Source: Hevea brasiliensis (lineage: Eukaryota > Streptophyta > Magnoliopsida > Malpighiales > Euphorbiaceae). Taken from it: DNA of 64,000 bases. Where the stretch lies: NCBI RefSeq assembly GCF_030052815.1, contig NC_079498.1, positions 66,760,992-66,824,991 of the forward strand, written 5' to 3'. Positions within the stretch are counted from its first letter, which is position 1. The number at the start of each line of letters is the position of its first letter. Shown here in pieces: positions 57,436-64,000 of the stretch. Under the pieces are notes generated by a model. The model made no database searches. It worked only from the letters and a program-made list of their open reading frames with translations, and had not been told where the DNA came from. The translations under genes were made by a program, and so were the position numbers.

Positions 57436-57856
57436 CGCTGAGTATATCACTCAGTGGTGCACAACTAATAACTTTAAAATTTAAGGTAAAATACAATTTG
57501 TCAAAGCATAATAAATCACATTTTTCTTAAATATGAAAACTTCACAATAGTTCTGAGTCCATAAGAGCCATTTATTGGAATAACATTTCAAATGAGAAAT
57601 CACACTTCATAAATCACATTTCACAAAGCATTAGTGTTGCCAACATCAACACACAGTTTAGGCCATGACACAAAATTTCACGATCAGTGTCGTGTTGTAC
57701 ACCACGACGAAGCAATCTCAACCTCACTAACCGTTATTAATGAGGGAAGGGCTAGCTAGCTAATGAGTACTCCTGTAGTCTTACCCCACTAACCGTTATT
57801 AATGGGAGACATAATCAATATCAATTATTAACCCCAAGTAGCCGTTACTACTGGGG
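57436..57856 (-). repeat. Cluster of small hairpins in Tekay LTR 2
   Basis: Arms: CGCTGAGT/ACTCAGTG (57436-57456); GTCGTG/CACGAC around TTGTACAC (near 57690); CCTCA/TGAGG around CTAACCGTTATTAA (57722-57745); CCCA/TGGG around the same core (57785-57806); CCCCAAGTAG/CTACTGGGG around CCGTTA (57832-57856). Related hairpins are in LTR 3. Confidence 0.7.
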
Positions 57857-58506
57857 AGTTCCGAAAGGGACTGTCATGCTAATTGTGGTTTCAAAACAGT
57901 TTCCAAAAATTTCCCATGTAACAATCACATTTATAAACCAATAAACACATTTAAATTTATCATAATATCCATATAAATGTGGTAACACCCAAATTTCTTA
58001 AATACAATAGAAAAACCATATTTCAGTCAAAGTAAACTTGTTTAAAGCAAACTCATTCAAATAAACACATTCCAAGCAATTTACGGTTTAAAAACAAAGA
58101 AAAGGTTAGTTGTGCACAAACCTTCAATGCTCTCCTTTCTCTTTGCTTACTATTCCTTTTCCATTCCAACTTTTTTTTCTACTGAAAATACACAAATAAA
58201 ATACCTCAATACCAATCTCAATTGCTGCCAAAAACTCATTACATGCATGTCTAATGCATCCCAAGTTAGCTTTGCAAATTTTAGAAAATTTTGGTTTTGG
58301 ACAACTTGGTGCCCCAATTTTTGAACCCAAATTTTACCTAGTTTCGATCATAATTTGATGAGGTGTTCTGCATGAAAATTGTTCATCTAGGTCTTAACTT
58401 TATTTTCCTTTTTGAATCGCCTAATTCAGAGCTGTGTAGCTCAAGTTATGCCCAAAACATGATTACTGTTCACGTCACTGTTCATGCTACAGATTTAGTT
58501 CTGGCA

Positions 58507-58900
58507 GATTTATCGATCCAACTTCGTTTAGCAATTTGATCAAATTAAGTCCATAATTTTGTCTAATGTTCTTCATACAAAATATTCTACTATGACTTAG
58601 GTTTCCATCGGTTCAAGAATCGCCTAAATTGGAGTTTTCTAGAGAGAGTTATGGTCATGCAAAGTTTACTGTTCATATGGTAAATCTGCAATTCTGCAGA
58701 TTCAGTGATTCAATTTTCTCAGCAATTTGATTGGATTAAGTCCATAATTTGGCCTTAAGTTCTTCATATAAAATGTTCTACTATGTCTTAGATTTCCATC
58801 GGTTTAAGAATCACCTAAATCGGAGTTTTCTAGAGAGAGTTATGGCCATGCAAAGTTTACTGTTCATATGGTTAAATTCTATAGGTTCCAGAATTTTGTC
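58507..58900 (-). repeat. Tandem repeat of about 190 bp in Tekay LTR 2
   Basis: Two diverged units, each with CAGCAATTTGAT-like (first unit TAGCAATTTGAT), AAGTCCATAATTT, TTCATA-AAAT-TTCTACTATG, CCATCGGTT and TTTTCTAGAGAGAGTTATGG. LTR 3 has one clear unit plus a partial one around 62095-62300. Confidence 0.75.
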
Positions 58901-59964
58901 TCTAAGTTCAAGGCTTAGTTAGGATAGCTTAAGGTCATTTTCGGGGTAGGGTATCTCCACAAAAATTCTAGCCCTATGTCTTAAGTTTCATTTTCAATTG
59001 GTTTCACACCAATTGGAGTTGTGTAGCTCAATTTATGGGCTGTCAAACACACTGAACTCAGTGTGCAAATTCTTCCCTAGGTTCAAATTTTTTATTTCTT
59101 TAATTATTCCCACTAACCAACCTCAATTTACATTTAATTTACCTAAAATGACTATAATTTAGCATTGACACATCAATGGCACTTCCTAGCATAAAACCCA
59201 CAATTTTCAAACACCAAAGTTTGCAATTTTCCCTAATCCTACCATTTCATTACCTCCATTCATCAACCCATTGTCAATTCAAACTAAATATACCTCAAAT
59301 GACCATAATTTAACACTACACAAACCAATTTCACTCTCTAGCATCAAAACTCCAATTTTCCTATGAACCCTAATCTCCCTTAATTAAATTTATACACATT
59401 TCATGCAATTTCTTTGCCCCAATCATGTATACTACTTCAACTAAGTTTAATCTTATTATAAATTTTATTCAAAGACATCAAACCCTAACTTTTCTCTAAT
59501 TTTGGCCAAAACCCTAGTTTAGATTCCATACATGTTTTCTTTCATTTTCTTATGAAATTTCATGCTTTCTCATGTAAATTCATCACACCCAAACTTGATT
59601 CAAAGCATATTTGGTTAATCAAGCATGAAAGAGAGAGAGCTTACCTCACTTGATGATTTTTCCCACTTTCAATCTCTTCCAAATCTTGCTCTTCTTATTT
59701 TTAATCTCTCAATCAAAGATCTCTTTGATGTTTTCTTTTAGTGGGCTATGGAATTTATGAAGGGAATTGAAGTGAATCAAGACTTGGAAGGGAAAACAAT
59801 GGTGGAAGAAGATTGGAGAAGAAGAGAAAAGAAAAGAGAGGGAAAGGGAAGATGGGTGGAGGCACATAGAGAATAAAAGGGAGCGTTTGTCTTCTTTCAT
59901 ACCCATTTTATTTCTTTTAATTAGTTAATTAAGTTTAATTGTTAAAAGCCCATTGGACACTTAA

Positions 59965-62900
59965 TGTCACACCTTACTCCTCTATAAGGCATAACATGAT
60001 CCCGTAGAATACCTAATGAACTATCGAACTTCACCTACCGATAACTCATTTAGTACCCTACAAGGGATTTTAAAACAATTTATTTACTTTTGACAAGTGG
60101 TGCGCATTTTCTAATAGGTATTTAAAACATTTGATTAAAAGTAAATCTAGTTAATATTTTTGGTCCATTTTAGTTTTTCTCAAATTTTATAAAAATTTTG
60201 ACAGAATTCTATCTGTATTTTGAGAAACCAGTTCTTCAAATACCTATAAAAAGCACTTCTAAATTTTTTTTTTCAACAACTACTTCAATTTCACAATCAA
60301 ACCCAATCCATTTCAATAACTCCACAATCATTTCAATTAATTTCTCAAGTTCAAAATTCAATAATCCTCAAAATACTAGCAATACATTTCATTCAAATTA
60401 AATAAAATAGTTCCACTCATATTTCATTAGAGACAAAGTAATTTATATTCATCATACTAGAATTTACATTAAGAAAATCCAAACTAAAATTTATTACAAC
60501 TTTATAGAAACTTTGTACAAGCTGCTCAAGACTGATTTTACATGTCCATACAATTACGTGCAATACATATATCAAAATGAATATTTACAGTCAGGGTATA
60601 AATTATACCCGATAACTTCTAGAAGGTAGCTCCCCTGTCCTCCGCAGCTCAATCTGCTGCTCCTCTAGTCTATATATCTGCGACAGCATACAAAGCTATC
60701 ACTGAGTGGTGAACTCAGTGGTGCACAAACTAATAATTTAAAACTTAATACAAATTATGCTTAACAATTCATAACAAATAGAATTTTAAAATTTCTAAAT
60801 TCTTCAAAAACCATGACCTTCAGAAATCAACATTTTCATTCATGCAAATTATTCATTTGAATAACATTTTGATCAAATAGTAATTATTTAGTTACATTTC
60901 TTTTAAATTCTGAAACAATACAAAAAAATTTTGAATCACTGACAAATTATTGATTTCAATCACAATTTATTAAATCATGTATAATTTAAAGGGCGTTGCC
61001 AACAATACACACAATCGAAACCATGACCTAAAATTCAAATAGATGTCGTGTTATACACCACGACATTTCACATTCTCCCAATAACCGAGGCTAAAAGGGA
61101 GAAACAAAGACTAGCTAGTATATATGAGTACTCATTCACATCATTCCCCAACTGGCAAGCCAGAGAGGAAGAAACTCACCCCATCAAGTGGAGGAGTTAT
61201 CTCACTAGACAAGCTAATGAGAATTCATAACATATTTTTTCATGTCAACTATGGTTTCAAATCATATTCAAAACAATTTCTATTTACAAAGTATTTACAA
61301 ATCAACATATTTAATCATCATAAATTCATGGTCAAGGTTGGCAACACATCAAACTTAAAATTTACAATCCTCAAAACAATGCAATAAATCCTTAAATGCA
61401 TAAGAAAATTTATATTCAAATTATACAATTTCATTCAATAAGTTAAAATTCTCAACATAACAAAATCATAAATCATACAATAAATTTATTTCAAATCAAT
61501 TTGGAATTTAAAAATAACAAAAGAGTTAGTTGTGCACAAACCTCAAGCGAGTCGCCTCTTGGCCTTGACTCGGTTCCTCGGGTTCTTTCCCAGTATTCTT
61601 TCCAATTGAAACACATAAATTTACAGTGTTTCAACACTAGAACTTAAAATAAATCCAAAATAAATTTAGCTTCACTTTTACCTAGCTCTAACGCGCTTAA
61701 CTCTACGTTTTTGAAATTTTGTGTTTCGGATTACTATTCACTACACTATTCAAGTCAAATTGTTGACTTTCTAAGGCTTAATAGGTATTAAAACTCCAAC
61801 TTCACCCACATACCACATTTTGATCACTAAATTTGTTGGTTTTGGTTATTTTCTCAAAACTTAGGTCTTTTAGGCAAAATTGCCAATTTTCAGTTTTAGA
61901 GTTCTAAGTTGCACTGTTTCATTGGTCCTTTCACTGTTGGAATTTGGCAAAACTTTCTTCATAGAAAATGTTCCCTATTGTCTTAAGTTTATTCTCCTTT
62001 TTGAATCACTCCAATTAGAGTTTTGTAGCTCAAGTTATAGCCAAAATACAGTTACTATTCATGCTGCAGAATTTATTTCTGGCAGATTTATTGATCCAAC
62101 TTTGTTCAGCAATTTGATCAAGTTAAGTCCATAATTTGGTCTAATTTTCTTCATACGAAATGTTCTACTATGTCTTAGGTTTCCGTCGGTTCAAGAATCA
62201 CCTAAATCGGAGTTTTCTAGAGAGAGTTATAGCCATTGAAACTTTACTGTTCATGTGGTAAATCTGCAGTTTTGCAGATTCAGTGAGTCAAATTTGCTCA
62301 CTAATTTGATTGGGTTAATGACATAATTTGGGTTAGTATTCTCCATGAAAGTTTTAGTTATATATCTCATATAACCACTGGTAAAATTTCAGGTCATTTA
62401 GACCTTCCTAGCTCAAGTTATGACCCAAACACGATTACTGTTCATGTGTACTGTTTATACTGCAGATTTTTGAGTTTGGTTAGTTTGTTCACTAGGTTTT
62501 GGTCACTTTTTGGGCATGCTTCCTAAATGAAAATTGTGTCATTTAGTGCCTATTTTCAGTCCCAATTAGTCCCATACCAATTGGACTTGTAAAAATTCAT
62601 TTTTGGTCCCTCAAAGTTGACTTTTGGTCATGTTTCATACCCAATCTGAATTTAGCTTTGATTTAAACACTTCTAACACACTTAATTAGGTCACAAATGA
62701 CCATTTATTCCCTTAAACTATGTCAAAGACATCATTTAGCACTTCTTCACATTTTTGGTCTCTAAACCCTAATGTTCAAAACCCTAATTCATGTCATTTG
62801 TTGCATTTAGCTAATTAAACACTTATAACCATGCTCCCTTAACTCAATTAAGCTTCCTAATATGTTTAGCTCAAACAAATTTATACTTTGTACAACCAAA

Positions 62901-63916
62901 CCCTAGCTGTCCAAAATTGTATATAATCTCCCAACAAATTTTCTTTCCATTTTAAGTTTATTTACAAGCTCAATAAGCTAGAAATGTAAGAATCAAACTC
63001 AAATTATCAAATTTGATTACTAACCTTTTATGTAGAATTTCTTTTTCTTCAAAACTTCTTCCTTTCTTTTTCTTTTTGTTGTCAAGCTCCTTCCCAAGTG
63101 ACTAGAACAAGTTTTTGTGAAGCAAGTATGGGAGAAGTTGAGGTTTAGTGAGAGTTTCAAAGCTTAAAGACAACTTTAATGGAGGAATTTCCATGGAGAT
63201 GAGAGGGAGAGGGAAAGTGACGTTTTGAAGAAGACCTTTATCTCTTTTTTTTTTCTTTCCTTTTGTTTTGTTTTTATCCTCATGGAAGACCCAAAAATCC
63301 CAATTAAATAAATATATTAAGTATTGTTTTTATGGCATCATGCATGAGGTCATGCATGATGTCATCACCTTTTGACTTTTCCATTTTCTTTTTTTTTATT
63401 TATTTTTCTATTAGTTCTTTAATTTAATTTTCAATTCCAAAATTTTCTTTTCTCCAATTTTATTTGACAGTTAGGTCAGGAGTCAGCTCTCGGGGTCAAT
63501 TGACCAAATTGCCCCTCGTCGGTTCATCCCGGTTTGTAAATAATTCAATATTTCTTTCGGCTCCATGACCTAATTATTTGACTGACTTAATAGTTCTTTT
63601 TCGTGATTTTCTTTTTTCCATTGTGTTCATAAGGGTCCTAAGGACTGCGGCGTCACATTTTACTGTTCGAAATTTGAGTTTAAAAAGACTTCGCAGTCAT
63701 TCCCCAGAAGGTCACCCATCGCTATGACTCTCGGCTCGTTTAACTTCTTATATTCTGTCTTTCTTATCTATACTTAACTAATTGGCAATTACTAATTATT
63801 TGTGTGTATGGCTTATTTAGTTGTCTTAAGTATGTTATAATCCCCTTAATTGTCCGGACCGACACCGGTCACCGGAATAGTGAAATATATCAGGCTATAC
63901 AAATAGGGATGTTACA
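59965..63916 (-). repeat. Tekay 3' LTR (3952 bp)
   Basis: In the sense direction it begins TGTAACATCCC and ends GGTGTGACA. It contains ATGTCGTG/CACGACAT (61044-61066) and CACTGAGT/ACTCAGTG (60700-60720) hairpins and the CTAGAGAGAGTTAT block near 62216. No convincing ORF was seen. Confidence 0.85.
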
Positions 63917-64000
63917 ATTCTCCCCCCCTTAAAATAATTTCGTCCTCGAAATTGTGTTTACTATCTATCCTCAAATAGTCATAAATATTGTTTTCTCGTG
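63912..64000 (-). CDS. Tekay pol, last 28 codons (partial)
   Basis: The - strand frame is open from the window edge to TAA (63912-63914). It ends NFEDEIILRGGEL, the conserved tail after the integrase of Tekay elements. The stop overlaps the first bases of the 3' LTR. The catalytic parts are outside the window, so nothing can be said about activity. Confidence 0.75.
   Translation of the reverse strand, partial: RENNIYDYLRIDSKHNFEDEIILRGGEL
63917..63932 (-). promoter_or_regulatory. Tekay polypurine tract
   Basis: The sense strand has AAGGGGGGGAGAAT directly before TGTAACATCC. It overlaps the end of pol. Confidence 0.8.

Larger units (their letters stand above)
56964..59964 (-). repeat. Tekay-like LTR 2, fragment
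   Basis: Starts TGTCACACCTTATCC within Angela C RNase H; ACTTG (56959-56963) is the likely target duplication. It shares with LTR 3 the order of landmarks: TGCGACAGCATA, the CTGAGT hairpin, GTCGTGT..ACACCACGAC, GTTAGTTGTGCACAAACC and several AGTTTTCTAGAGAGAGTTAT blocks. It stops at 59964, where LTR 3 begins, at a point equivalent to about 63300 in LTR 3. Confidence 0.8.
59965..64000 (-). mobile_element. Tekay-lineage Ty3/gypsy element, 3' end
   Basis: 3' LTR, polypurine tract and the last residues of pol; the rest lies right of the window. The ending NFEDEIILRGGEL with the stop codon formed by the LTR's own first bases is typical of Tekay (Del) chromoviruses. It is inserted in LTR 2 after ACACTTAA. 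Confidence 0.82.

Noticed and set aside
49443..59964. Reading Tekay LTR 1 and LTR 2 as the two LTRs of one element enclosing 50115-56963
   Set aside because: The enclosed sequence is an Angela element with its own LTR and primer site, and both LTR pieces begin with the same terminus facing the same way but neither is complete.
58112..62134. Short frames of 60-88 codons within the Tekay LTRs
   Set aside because: Not shared between the two LTR copies, AT-rich and without a family; typical chance frames.

Overview
This window looks like gene-poor repeat DNA from the nuclear genome of a flowering plant, probably a dicot. No host gene, tRNA, rRNA or CRISPR array is visible. Essentially every base can be placed in LTR retrotransposons nested inside one another. 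The lineages (Ty1/copia Angela; Ty3/gypsy Athila, Tat, Ogre and Tekay) are recognised from protein motifs, LTR ends, primer binding sites and polypurine tracts. The species cannot be named from this sequence.

Layout, left to right. (1) 1-6839, + strand: the 3' two thirds of an Angela element (copy A), whose 2.1 kb 3' LTR ends at 6839. It sits inside the integrase gene of an Athila-like element, whose remains (integrase C-terminus, a 439-codon post-pol ORF, a long 3' non-coding region, and the 3' LTR) occupy 6840-12673. (2) 12674-13327 and 46107-49442, - strand: two halves of an old Tat-type gypsy element ('Tat-C'), split by (3) a giant Ogre-like element at 13328-46101 (- strand). The Ogre has LTRs of 6081 and 5219 bp, a tRNA-Arg-type primer binding site, an extra ORF1 before gag, gag-protease, a candidate intron, and pol with two RNase H domains. 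(4) 25150-34655, - strand: a complete Angela element (copy B) with two 2.1 kb LTRs and a perfect 5 bp target duplication GCTTC. It is inserted in the Ogre polyprotein, and without it the Ogre is about 23.3 kb. (5) 49443-50114: the start of a Tekay-like LTR, interrupted by a third Angela element (copy C, + strand, 50115-56963). Copy C is itself interrupted by another Tekay-like LTR (56964-59964), and that in turn by a third one (59965-63916), the 3' LTR of a Tekay element whose pol end runs off the right edge.

Inferred order of insertion: Tat-C first, then Ogre, then Angela B. On the right flank the order is Tat-C, Tekay 1, Angela C, Tekay 2, Tekay 3. All internal genes with enough sequence to judge are broken, mostly by nonsense codons of the C-to-T or G-to-A type.

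The most unusual feature is on the + strand inside the giant Ogre LTRs, antisense to gag-pol. There is a compact gene-like unit with TATA boxes, an ORF resembling the plant 'putative gypsy type transposon' family, and a 62 bp intron that keeps the reading frame. Other points of interest are a 60-62 bp satellite array in the Ogre 3' untranslated region, a 99 nt hairpin in the Ogre leader, complementary internal deletions in Angela B and C, a duplicated polypurine cassette in the Athila element, and hairpin-forming repeats in the Tekay LTRs.
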